18,715 nt of DNA from Bacillota bacterium (GTDB lineage: Bacteria > Bacillota > Clostridia > Peptostreptococcales > Acidaminobacteraceae), in contig JAEZUZ010000083.1 in assembly GCA_023443345.1 (NCBI GenBank), positions 1 through 18,715 of the forward strand, in the 5' to 3' direction. The notes below the pieces were generated by a model, which worked only from the letters and a program-made list of their open reading frames with translations, was not told where the DNA came from and did not search any database. This document shows positions 8,635 to 15,528 of this stretch, piece by piece (within the stretch, counting starts at the first letter, position 1; every line of letters starts with the position of its first letter). A program made the position numbers and the translations under genes.

Positions 8635-8938
8635 AAATCTATTTTCTGATAAAAGTGATAGATGGGAAGTTAAAATTATCGGAGAAATAGATATACATTC
8701 GGCTCAGGAATTAGAAGAAAAATTAAATGAAATTTTAGAAAAACAGTTTAAAAGTATAATTATAAACATGGAAGAGGTAAATTATCTAGATAGTACAGGT
8801 CTTGGAATCTTTATAAAATTTGTAAAGAGGTTGAGATCTCAAAATCAAGATATGATATTTATAAGTCCACAGCCAAATATACTTAAGTTATTTAAAATTA
8901 CAGGTTTAAAGCAGATATTTAATATTAGGGAGGAATAG
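8618..8938 (+). CDS. rsbV: Anti-sigma factor antagonist, RsbV/SpoIIAA type
   Basis: Small STAS-domain protein of a partner-switching circuit. In its unphosphorylated form it binds the anti-sigma kinase and frees the sigma factor; the kinase inactivates it by serine phosphorylation. The 106 residues hold one STAS domain: a beta-rich start, then DIHSAQELEEKL, and the phosphorylation loop LDSTGLGIF with Ser59 as the expected target (Thr60 adjacent). The start at 8618 is chosen because AGAGG ends six bases before it; the in-frame ATG at 8624 is possible. It begins within the end of gyrA and abuts rsbW. RsbV is preferred over SpoIIAA because the sigma factor downstream is SigB-like. No phosphatase gene of the RsbU/SpoIIE type is in the window. 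Confidence 0.9.
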   Translation: MAMKIRNLFSDKSDRWEVKIIGEIDIHSAQELEEKLNEILEKQFKSIIINMEEVNYLDSTGLGIFIKFVKRLRSQNQDMIFISPQPNILKLFKITGLKQIFNIREE

Positions 8939-9331
8939 ATGGATAATATAAGTTTATTAATTCCTTCAAAAAGAGAATATGTTTCAACTGCAAGGTTGAC
9001 AGTTTCTTCTGTTGCTTCAAATTTAGGTTATGACATAGAGAAAGTTGAAGATATCAAGGTTGCTGTTGGAGAAGCATTAAATAATGCTGTTATTCATAGT
9101 GGAACAACTCAGAATATCGAAATAAATATGAGTTTTAATAACGAGGAACTTTCTATTGAGATAATTGATAATGGAAATGGATTTGATCTAGATTGTGATA
9201 TCGATTTTGATGTAGAAAAATATGAAGGAAATGGATTAGGTCTTTATTTGATGCAATCACTAATGGATAAAATAACAGTTCAATCAAAGAAATCTCACGG
9301 GACAAAAGTCGTAATGATAAAGAAAATTTGA
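8939..9331 (+). CDS. rsbW: Anti-sigma factor serine kinase, RsbW/SpoIIAB type
   Basis: GHKL-fold kinase that binds and silences its sigma factor and phosphorylates the RsbV-like antagonist. The 130-residue single domain shows the N box VGEALNNAVIHS (Glu45 to Asn49), the G1 box DNGNGFD (77-83) and the G2 box EGNGLGL (96-102), so ATP binding should be intact. The length is nearer SpoIIAB (about 146) than RsbW (about 160), so length does not decide the subtype. The ATG follows the rsbV-like stop directly, and GGGAGG in the end of that gene serves as the ribosome-binding site. It is followed after 7 bases by its presumed target sigma factor. Confidence 0.92.
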   Translation: MDNISLLIPSKREYVSTARLTVSSVASNLGYDIEKVEDIKVAVGEALNNAVIHSGTTQNIEINMSFNNEELSIEIIDNGNGFDLDCDIDFDVEKYEGNGLGLYLMQSLMDKITVQSKKSHGTKVVMIKKI

Positions 9332-9338
9332 GGAGTCA

Positions 9339-10100
9339 ATGAATCAATATAAGGACATAAATACTGATAAACTTTTTGAAATGTATCAAAAAGATAAAAA
9401 TCTAGATATACGTGACGAACTTATAATGAGACATCTTTATATTGCAGAAATACTTTCAAAAAAGTATATAAATAGAGGTATCGATTATGAGGATATATAT
9501 CAAGTGGCATGTCTTGGATTAGTATATGCTGTAGATAGATTTGATGTATCAAAGGGATACAAGTTCTCAAGTTTTGCAACTCCAACAATAGTAGGAGAAA
9601 TAAAAAGATACTTTAGAGATAAGGGTTGGACTATTAGAGTTCCAAGGAGAATTCAAGAAACATCTAAGAAAATTGCAATTGCAAAGGAAAATATTCAGAC
9701 AAAATTAGATAGAGTTCCAACTATAAGTGATATAGCAAAAGAACTTGATATTTCAGAAGAAGAAGTAATAGAGACTATTGAAGCATCTAAGGTATATATG
9801 CCTACTTCACTTGATTTAGAACTAGATTCTAGCAGTGAAGATAGAGAAGTTAGACTTCTTGATATAATTGGAAGCAACGATGAAGAAATCGAATCTATAA
9901 GTGATAGAGACTTCATAGATAGACTTATAGAAAAGCTAAATCCAATGGAAAAGAAGATAATTATAGATAGATTTTTTAATGACAAGACACAGATGGAAGT
10001 GGCAAATGAATTAAATGTCAGCCAAATGACAGTTTCTCGTATAGAGAAAAAGATAATTAAGAATTTTAAGAAAGAATATAAAAAGGCATTAAATATATAA
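9339..10100 (+). CDS. sigB: Sigma-70 family factor, SigB-like
   Basis: Alternative sigma factor of the SigB/SigF/SigG group, 253 residues. Region 2 spans about 25-95 with YEDIYQVACLGLVYAVDRFD (50-69) and the -10-reading helix FATPTIVGEIKRYFRDKGW (79-97). The segment WTIRVPRRIQE resembles the SigB form (W..HVPRR) more than the SigF form (VKVSRSLKE), which is why a general stress type is preferred over a sporulation type. Region 3 is about 105-160. Region 4 ends in a helix-turn-helix, TQMEVANELNVSQMTVSRIEKKI. GAGGAG sits 4-5 bases before the ATG. The rsbV-rsbW-sigma order is the classic partner-switching cassette. The stop overlaps the next gene by one base (TAATG). Confidence 0.9.
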   Translation: MNQYKDINTDKLFEMYQKDKNLDIRDELIMRHLYIAEILSKKYINRGIDYEDIYQVACLGLVYAVDRFDVSKGYKFSSFATPTIVGEIKRYFRDKGWTIRVPRRIQETSKKIAIAKENIQTKLDRVPTISDIAKELDISEEEVIETIEASKVYMPTSLDLELDSSSEDREVRLLDIIGSNDEEIESISDRDFIDRLIEKLNPMEKKIIIDRFFNDKTQMEVANELNVSQMTVSRIEKKIIKNFKKEYKKALNI

Positions 10101-11449
10101 TGAAATATGATTTAACAGAAGGTCACATAACAAAGAAACTTATAAAACTTTCTATTCCAATAATGGGTACATCGCTTCTTGCTACGGGATATATGACGAT
10201 GGACATTTTTTGGATTAGTAAATTAGGACCAGATTATTTAGCTGCAGTTGCAGCAGCAGGAAATATATACTGGTTTCTTACAGGTTTCTTATCTTTGATA
10301 GCTATTGGTGCCCAAATAGGATTTGGGCAGTCAATTGGAAGTAAAAACTCTCAGGAATCGGCCACTTTCATTAAAAGTTCAATAGTTTTATCTACATTAG
10401 TTGGAATTGTTCTGATGATATTTGTACAAATATTTGCAGATCAAATAACTTCAGTATTTAACTTGAAGGAAAATATACATTCTCTATCAGTTGATTACTT
10501 AAGAGTATTTGTACTTACTTTTCCAACTTATTTTTTTCATGCAACAGTTTCTGGTCTATATAATGGATCGGGAAACTCTAAAACACCATTTATTGTAAAT
10601 ACAATTGGTCTTGTATTAAATATAGTACTTGATCCAATATTTATATATAAGTTTAATTGGGGAATAAGAGGTGCTGCTTGGGCAACATTTACAGCAGATT
10701 TTATAATTACAGTTATATTTGCATTTATTCTTGGAAAGGACTTCAGAGAATATATAAAGATAAAATCTAAAAACATTTTTGAAATAGTTACCAAAATGTA
10801 TAAGCTTGGAATACCAGATTGTATAAAGACAATTGTTTTTGCTGGATTAACTTCAGTTATTTCAAGGATGATGAATGATTTTAACTCTGTAATATATGCA
10901 GCATACCAAGTTGGAGTACAAATTGAATCCATTGGATTTATAAGTTTTAATGGTTTTGCAGTAGCTATTAGCAGTTTTGTGTCTCAGAACTTTGGAGCTA
11001 AAAAAATGGATAGAGTTATAGATGGATATATCCATGGAAGAAGAGTAAGTCTATGTATAGCTTTATTTGTATGTATATTATTTACTGCATTTTCCAAATC
11101 AATAGTTTCAATATTCTTAGAACCATCTACACAGTCATATTTTTTAGCTGTTGACTATATAAGGATTATTGCATTTGCTCAATTTTTTGCTGCTATAGAG
11201 GCTGCAGCAAATGGATTTTTTATGGGAATAGGAAATACAAAGGTAATTTCTTTTATAAGTATTTTTGGAAATTCTTTAAAAGTTCCTTTATCAATATTAT
11301 TTGTTTATCTATTTAATGAAAATGGATTTTGGTATGCAATATTTGTATCTATGTTTGTAAGAGGATTTTTATCTTTTATTTTTGCTCTTAGAGAAAGGAA
11401 ATCAATAAATGAAATGCTTTACAGCGGGTCCGACCTCAATATCTGTTAA
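10100..11449 (+). CDS. MATE family multidrug/cation efflux transporter
   Basis: Integral membrane exporter using a Na+ or H+ gradient. The 449 residues contain about twelve hydrophobic segments in two similar halves (roughly 10-220 and 235-440), with MATE features such as PIMGTSLLATGYMTMDIFWIS at the first helix, SGLYNGSGNSKTPF in the first half and NGFFMGIGNTKVIS at the matching place of the second half. The substrate cannot be predicted. Initiation has no close ribosome-binding site (AAAGG is 14 bases away) and probably depends on coupling to the sigma gene through TAATG. The final 13 codons overlap the aminotransferase gene in another frame, so the tail MLYSGSDLNIC is dictated by that overlap. 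Confidence 0.93.
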   Translation: MKYDLTEGHITKKLIKLSIPIMGTSLLATGYMTMDIFWISKLGPDYLAAVAAAGNIYWFLTGFLSLIAIGAQIGFGQSIGSKNSQESATFIKSSIVLSTLVGIVLMIFVQIFADQITSVFNLKENIHSLSVDYLRVFVLTFPTYFFHATVSGLYNGSGNSKTPFIVNTIGLVLNIVLDPIFIYKFNWGIRGAAWATFTADFIITVIFAFILGKDFREYIKIKSKNIFEIVTKMYKLGIPDCIKTIVFAGLTSVISRMMNDFNSVIYAAYQVGVQIESIGFISFNGFAVAISSFVSQNFGAKKMDRVIDGYIHGRRVSLCIALFVCILFTAFSKSIVSIFLEPSTQSYFLAVDYIRIIAFAQFFAAIEAAANGFFMGIGNTKVISFISIFGNSLKVPLSILFVYLFNENGFWYAIFVSMFVRGFLSFIFALRERKSINEMLYSGSDLNIC

Positions 11450-12527
11450 AACTAGAGAATGTCTATATCAGGATTATTCAAATGCCGATTTAGATCAAAA
11501 TTATTATAAAATGCACTTTGAAAGTGAAGATTTATTTTCAAAATCAGTAAATAATACAGATGGTTTTACCTTTTTGATATTAGCAGAAGCTCTCTTTGGT
11601 CTAGAGATGGCAGTTATGAATTATGCAAAGGACAAGAGGGTTTTAGTAATTGACAATGGAATATTTGGAAAATCAATGGAGGATTTTCTTAAGCTTGCAG
11701 GGGCAAGAGAGACTGTTTTATTTTCTACTTCACTAAGGAGAGAAGTTGATATAGAAGAATTAGAAAAATTTTTAGAAAAAGACAATGACTTCTTCATGGC
11801 TACATATATACATTGTGAAACCCCTACAGCAGTTACAAATAATATTACAGAGATAGGTAGAATTCTAAATAAATATAATATTATGAGTATGGTTGATTCA
11901 GTAAGCTCATATTTAGCTCACGATATAGATGTTAAAAGAGACAATATAGATATATTGATAGTTGGTTCACAAAAAGCTCTATCGCTTCCAAGCGGGCTTA
12001 CAATAGTTTCTTTAAGTAAGAAAGCTAAGCAATATTTAGAAAAAAATCCCCCTAGCAATCTATATTATGGAAACTTTTTGAATTACTTCAATCAGAGAGA
12101 TAACAACTGGTTTATATATACTATGAATACAGGTCTAACAAGGGCATTGCATTCTAAGTTAAGTAGTATAGATGTAAATAAAGAGATAGAAAAACATAGA
12201 AAGTATGCAAAAGTAATAAGGAGAACTTTATTAAATTCTAAATTTAAGCTATTTGCTGAAAGTGGATTTTCAAACAGTGTTACTGCTGTTGAAGATAGTG
12301 ATACTAATTTAATATTGTATAAATTGAAAGAAAGAGGATTCATGCTTTCTACAGGATTATCTGAGTATAATTCAAAATTATTTAGAATTGGACATATGGG
12401 TGATAATCTAGATCTTGATTGGAAAGAATTATTTAAAAATTTAGATGAGGTTATGAAAGAATTAGGTAGATCTACAACATTAGAAGCTGATTTTTCTAAT
12501 TTTATGGAAGAGGAATTTAATGGATAA
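11409..12527 (+). CDS. Class V PLP-dependent aminotransferase, serine-pyruvate/alanine-glyoxylate type
   Basis: Soluble PLP enzyme of the alanine-glyoxylate / serine-pyruvate / aminoethylphosphonate aminotransferase group, 372 residues as expected. The N-terminal FTAGPTSIS matches the family's F-T-P-G-P-T motif. HCETPTAVTN and VDSVSS contribute the cofactor-binding Asp; the catalytic lysine is Lys189 in GSQKALSLPSG; FRIGHMGD near the C-terminus contains the substrate-carboxylate Arg. In place of the usual Ser-Gly-Thr phosphate loop it has AEALFGLE, which I associate with a related subgroup. The substrate is unknown. The ATG lies 41 bases inside the MATE gene after AAAGGA, and because the conserved AGPT motif lies within the overlap, the start is secure. 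Its end overlaps the next gene by 8 bases. Confidence 0.88.
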   Translation: MKCFTAGPTSISVKTRECLYQDYSNADLDQNYYKMHFESEDLFSKSVNNTDGFTFLILAEALFGLEMAVMNYAKDKRVLVIDNGIFGKSMEDFLKLAGARETVLFSTSLRREVDIEELEKFLEKDNDFFMATYIHCETPTAVTNNITEIGRILNKYNIMSMVDSVSSYLAHDIDVKRDNIDILIVGSQKALSLPSGLTIVSLSKKAKQYLEKNPPSNLYYGNFLNYFNQRDNNWFIYTMNTGLTRALHSKLSSIDVNKEIEKHRKYAKVIRRTLLNSKFKLFAESGFSNSVTAVEDSDTNLILYKLKERGFMLSTGLSEYNSKLFRIGHMGDNLDLDWKELFKNLDEVMKELGRSTTLEADFSNFMEEEFNG

Positions 12528-13359
12528 AATAAAAGATATCATAGTTAGAGTTAAAAATTTCATGGATGTCTTTGAAAGTAGGAATGGAAGAATATATAGT
12601 GTATATATTGCTTTTTTTATGGTACTTAGTATATTTCCTTTTTTTATAAGTCTAGTAGCTATAGTTTCAATGATACCTTTTGATATTAATTACGATAGTA
12701 TAGAAATATTTAAATTATTTCCAAAGGAAGCACAGGGTTTTATTGTAGGATTTATAAAGTCAATAAAACTTGCCAGTGGTCCAGCCCTTATTTTATCTAG
12801 TGCAACTTCACTTTGGTCTTCTTCGAGGGCTTTTGTTGCAATAACTGATGGATTAGATAGAATTGAAAATTCAAAGGAAAAGAAGGTGCTATTTATAACT
12901 AGATTATTAAGTAGTATTAAAGGTTTTATATTTATAATTGTACTGATTCTTATATTTGCAATTCCATCTATACTTAAACTTATAACGGTTTCTCTATCTG
13001 CATTTGATATCAAAATCCCAAATATCATCGGAATATTTGAGGACTTTAGATATTTAATAACACTTGTGTTGCTTTTTTTTGCAGTAGTGACTATGTACAT
13101 GCGACTACCTACGCAGAAAAAGAAGTTTAAAGAAATATATTTGGGATCTATTTTTACAACACTTGGATGGTTGTTCTTCTCATATATATTTAATACATTT
13201 ATGAATGCATCAAGCAATGCAGTATATGGTGCACTTAGTGTATTTATAGCACTTTGTATATGGTTTCAATTTAATGCTACAATTTTACTATATGGAGCTC
13301 TTATAAATCAGAGATTTCATCAGAAAGATAAGGCATTAATAATACATAGAATAAAGTAA
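12520..13359 (+). CDS. yihY: YihY/BrkB family inner-membrane protein
   Basis: A 279-residue membrane protein of the YihY/BrkB family, once mislabelled ribonuclease BN. Six hydrophobic segments are visible, at roughly 25-50, 85-105, 130-160, 175-195, 205-225 and 235-262. The family hallmark is SNAVYGALSVFIALCIWFQFNATILLYGALINQRF in segment 6. Biochemical function is unsettled in the family; transport or envelope roles are proposed. The start overlaps the aminotransferase end by 8 bases (ATGGATAA), so it is the last member of the coupled run. An intrinsic terminator follows at 13429-13458. Confidence 0.88.
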   Translation: MDKIKDIIVRVKNFMDVFESRNGRIYSVYIAFFMVLSIFPFFISLVAIVSMIPFDINYDSIEIFKLFPKEAQGFIVGFIKSIKLASGPALILSSATSLWSSSRAFVAITDGLDRIENSKEKKVLFITRLLSSIKGFIFIIVLILIFAIPSILKLITVSLSAFDIKIPNIIGIFEDFRYLITLVLLFFAVVTMYMRLPTQKKKFKEIYLGSIFTTLGWLFFSYIFNTFMNASSNAVYGALSVFIALCIWFQFNATILLYGALINQRFHQKDKALIIHRIK

Positions 13360-13361
13360 TA

Positions 13362-13387
13362 GAAAAAGAGAGGGCACTAACCCTCTC
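13362..13387 (-). terminator. Terminator for the YibE/F-family gene (minus strand)
   Basis: On the minus strand GAGAGGG, a 6-base loop and CCCTCTC are followed directly by TTTTTCT. This is a good intrinsic terminator for the gene ending at 13468. It lies about 80 bases past that stop, just after the + strand yihY stop. Confidence 0.75.
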
Positions 13388-13428
13388 AAGTAGATAAAAC
13401 AAGAGTATATGTTTTTAGTTTATTAGAT

Positions 13429-13458
13429 GCGTTTAGTTTACACTAAACGTATTTTTTA
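13429..13458 (+). terminator. Terminator of the gyrase-sigma-yihY run
   Basis: CGTTTAGT (13430-13437), loop TTAC and ACTAAACG (13442-13449) form an 8-bp stem extended by a G-T pair, followed by TATTTTTTAT. Reading on the minus strand gives no T run, so it serves the + strand. Confidence 0.8.
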
Positions 13459-13467
13459 TCTCATTAA

Positions 13468-14583
13468 TTATTCTTTTATTTTCCTTTTTGAGAATGCTGC
13501 TATAAATGCAGTTATTGGTATTGCCAATATAAGTCCTATACTTCCAGCTATTGCTCTCAATATTTCTGTAACTACCATATCTAAATTTATAAATTTAACC
13601 CACTGATGAGAATAAGTGTGAAAAATTAAAAGTAAGGGAATTGCTGTGCCTATGTATGCCAAAATAAGAGTATTTGTCATTGTACTCATCACATCCCTAC
13701 CAACATTCATTCCAGACTTATACAGCTCTCTATGGCTCATCATTGGATTTCCTCTATGTACTTCTTCAATCGATGAAGCAATACTCATTGTAACATCCAT
13801 TATAGCTCCTAATGCACCAAATATAATTCCTGCATATAATATTCCTTCTGGACTTAATTTGCTCTCTATAGGCAAAAATTTAATCATGAGTGCTTCTTCA
13901 TTTCCAAGCCCTGTAAGATGCGACATACTTCCAACTAAATATGACAGTATCCCTGCAATTACAACTCCTGCAAGAGTACCCAAAATTGCAGCCCTACTTT
14001 TAACCCCAAATCCGCTAACTACAAATATAGTTATTCCTGTAATTAAAAGAGAACTTATCGTTGCTAAAAGAAGAGGAGAAAATCCCTTTAATACTAGAGG
14101 GATAAATACAAAAAATATAATGGCTACACTTATACCTAATGTAAGAAGTGCTTTTATCCCCTGTAATCTTCCAACTAAAATAATACTTATTACAAACCCA
14201 ATAATTATATAAAGTACTTTATCCTGTCTGTAGTGGTCTGCTACAAAATACTGTCCTTTATTTATTCCTTGAGTATTCTTATATAATACTACTCTATCAC
14301 CAACTTCAAATTCAAAGTTTATAGGAGCATACTGGGAGATTGTATTTTTAACTTCAACTGTCTTTCCTGCATCTTCTCCAGAATTTATTTCTATTTTCAT
14401 ATTCTGTACAGTTACTTCTACGCCTTTGCCTTGATTTATTTTCTCGTTTATAACCTCTCTTATTATTCCCTTTTCATAACTGCCTATTTTTTCTCCTTGT
14501 TTTTTTACAGGTGGCTCCTGTGCAAAAGTCATATTGAATGATATTGCAAAAACAAAAATCAACAGAAAAATAATTCTCTTCAT
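13468..14583 (-). CDS. YibE/F-family membrane protein
   Basis: A 371-residue membrane protein of the YibE/F family, whose function is unknown. The chosen start is the ATG at 14583-14581, because AAGGAGA precedes it at the right distance; an in-frame ATG 27 bases upstream (14610-14608) lies in front of that site and overlaps the -10. The N-terminus MKRIIFLLIFVFAISFNMTFA is a clear signal peptide, probably cut before QEPPVKKQ. Residues ~25-125 form a hydrophilic external domain (EVTVQNMKIEI, FEFEVGDRVVLY). The rest has about seven to eight membrane segments with conserved-looking VGRLQGIKALL, GAIMDVTMSIASSIEEVH and GMNVGRDVMSTMTNTLILAYIG. The gene is convergent with the yihY run and divergent from flavodoxin. 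Confidence 0.85.
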   Translation of the reverse strand: MKRIIFLLIFVFAISFNMTFAQEPPVKKQGEKIGSYEKGIIREVINEKINQGKGVEVTVQNMKIEINSGEDAGKTVEVKNTISQYAPINFEFEVGDRVVLYKNTQGINKGQYFVADHYRQDKVLYIIIGFVISIILVGRLQGIKALLTLGISVAIIFFVFIPLVLKGFSPLLLATISSLLITGITIFVVSGFGVKSRAAILGTLAGVVIAGILSYLVGSMSHLTGLGNEEALMIKFLPIESKLSPEGILYAGIIFGALGAIMDVTMSIASSIEEVHRGNPMMSHRELYKSGMNVGRDVMSTMTNTLILAYIGTAIPLLLIFHTYSHQWVKFINLDMVVTEILRAIAGSIGLILAIPITAFIAAFSKRKIKE

Positions 14584-14600
14584 AAACTCTCCTTTTTTAT

Positions 14601-14609
14601 ATAATACCA
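14601..14609 (-). promoter_or_regulatory. Candidate yibE/F promoter, extended -10
   Basis: On the minus strand TGGTATTAT gives an extended -10 (TATTAT, 5 of 6) about 18 bases before the ATG. No good -35 is seen. The leader would be very short, with the ribosome-binding site near its 5' end. Confidence 0.4.
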
Positions 14610-14678
14610 CTTTTGTAAAATTTTATTTTTGTTTTCAAGTTATTTTGCTCCTCGTAGACCATTTTTATAAATTTTAGC

Positions 14679-14707
14679 TTGTAATGATAAATTTTATCAT
14701 TTATAAT
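14679..14707 (+). promoter_or_regulatory. Flavodoxin promoter
   Basis: TTGTAA (14679-14684) and a perfect TATAAT (14702-14707) are separated by exactly 17 bases. Transcription should begin near 14714, so the mRNA leader is about 16 nt and starts almost on the AAAGGAG ribosome-binding site (14715-14721). The spacer is filled by the palindrome described separately. Confidence 0.75.
14683..14701. promoter_or_regulatory. Fur-type operator in the flavodoxin promoter
   Basis: AATGATAAATTTTATCATT is a perfect inverted repeat of 9 bases each side of a single central base. Its core TGATAAA-T-TTTATCA is a 7-1-7 Fur-family box, one base per half from the Fur form TGATAAT-N-ATTATCA. It is further from the PerR form (TTATAAT) and the Zur form (TCGTAAT). 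It overlaps the end of the -35 and abuts the -10, so a bound repressor would block polymerase. Confidence 0.7.
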
Positions 14708-14729
14708 ACTTCTGAAAGGAGTTGTTACA

Positions 14730-15149
14730 ATGAAAAAAGTCAATGTAATTTACTGGAGTGGAACAGGCAATACAGAAGCAATGGCTAAGGCTATAGCTCA
14801 AGGAGCTCAAGATGCTGGCGCAGAAGTAAAGCTTCTAAGCTGTGACGAAGCTTCAGCTAGCGATGCTACAGATTGTGACGCTTTAGCTCTTGGTTGCCCT
14901 TCAATGGGAATGGAAGTTCTAGAAGAAAGTGTCTTTGAACCTTTCATGGAATCTATTGAAGATGATCTAGCAGGAAAACCTCTACTTCTTTTCGGTTCTT
15001 ACGGCTGGGGAGATGGAGAATGGATGAGAAACTGGGTAGATCGTATGCAAGATAAAGCAGATCTTCAAGGAGAAGGTATTATCTGTCAAGAATCACCTTC
15101 AGATGACATTCTTGCTCAATTAACAGAAGCAGGAAAATCATTAGCATAA
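14730..15149 (+). CDS. Flavodoxin, clostridial short-chain type
   Basis: Small FMN electron carrier that can replace ferredoxin when iron is scarce. The 139 residues match short-chain flavodoxins closely. The FMN-phosphate loop WSGTGNTEAM is at 9-18, the second FMN loop GCPSMGMEVLEES at 55-67, and FGSYGWGDGEWM at 88-99 supplies the stacking Trp93. The protein is very acidic, as flavodoxins are. In the turn after Met59 the sequence is MGME where the Clostridium beijerinckii protein has MGDE. The gene stands alone, with its own promoter and Fur-like operator upstream and a terminator downstream; AAAGGAG lies 8 bases before the ATG. It is divergent from the yibE/F gene. Confidence 0.96.
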   Translation: MKKVNVIYWSGTGNTEAMAKAIAQGAQDAGAEVKLLSCDEASASDATDCDALALGCPSMGMEVLEESVFEPFMESIEDDLAGKPLLLFGSYGWGDGEWMRNWVDRMQDKADLQGEGIICQESPSDDILAQLTEAGKSLA

Positions 15150-15206
15150 CCTTTTGTACAAAATTTAAGTCCCTTTTTCCAAATTCCTTAAATTTTTTCA
15201 AAGGGA

Positions 15207-15236
15207 AAAAGCCACAAATGTGGCTTTTATTTTTTT
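15207..15236 (+). terminator. Terminator after flavodoxin
   Basis: AAAAGCCAC (15207-15215), loop AAAT and GTGGCTTTT (15220-15228) form a 9-bp stem followed by A and a run of seven T. It is a strong intrinsic terminator about 60 bases after the flavodoxin stop. Confidence 0.9.
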
Positions 15237-15528
15237 ACAAAAAGCAGATCCAATATCTTCCTTATCAGAAAGTTTTAAATATTCTATTAAAGGGTAGATA
15301 TAATCGCTTAAGTAAGTATTATCAACTCAGTCAATGATAATTAAATATCTTTGAAAATGTAATTATTATATATTAAACTTATGGTACAATCATTAATAGG
15401 TGTGTTAATATTAAATATTCTTTAAAAACATTGTAATTGTAAGCAATAGAGTATATGATTATTGTATAACTTTTTAGGAAAACTTTTGTAACAACGATAT
15501 ATAAAACAAAATATAAGGAGGGAAAACT
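15237..15528 (+). promoter_or_regulatory. Gene-free leader region of the surface-protein gene
   Basis: No credible gene lies between the flavodoxin terminator and the next start. The region is very AT-rich. It contains the SigB-like motif at 15272-15297, a second possible promoter with an extended -10 TGGTACAAT (15382-15390, no clear -35), and the strong ribosome-binding site AAGGAGGG at 15515-15522. The longest ATG-started reading frame noted here, from 15381, has 14 codons and no ribosome-binding site. I see no recognisable riboswitch. Confidence 0.5.
15272..15297 (+). promoter_or_regulatory. SigB-like promoter motif
   Basis: GTTTTA (15272-15277), 14 bases, then GGGTAG (15292-15297). The SigB consensus of Bacillus and relatives is GTTTAA, 12-15 bases, GGGTAT, so each half has one mismatch and the spacing is right. 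It points to the surface-protein gene and would give a leader of roughly 225 nt. It is notable because GGG is rare in the non-coding DNA here. Confidence 0.45.

Noticed and set aside
9339..10100. Assignment as sporulation SigF with spoIIAA-spoIIAB
   Set aside because: Gene order fits, but the W-x-x-x-VPRRIQE segment is SigB-like and no sporulation gene is nearby. The alternative is not fully excluded.
13646..14212. 188-codon + strand open frame opposite the yibE/F gene
   Set aside because: It is the antisense of a membrane-protein gene whose signal peptide, ribosome-binding site and family features are clear; the product looks like nothing known and has no ribosome-binding site.
15335..15349. 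Possible second Fur box (TGATAAT followed by a poor right half)
   Set aside because: Only the left half matches; the right half AAATATC departs from ATTATCA, so there is no real palindrome.
15381..15425. 14-codon reading frame with a hydrophobic product in the surface-protein leader
   Set aside because: No ribosome-binding site, and it overlaps a possible -10; a chance frame is more likely.
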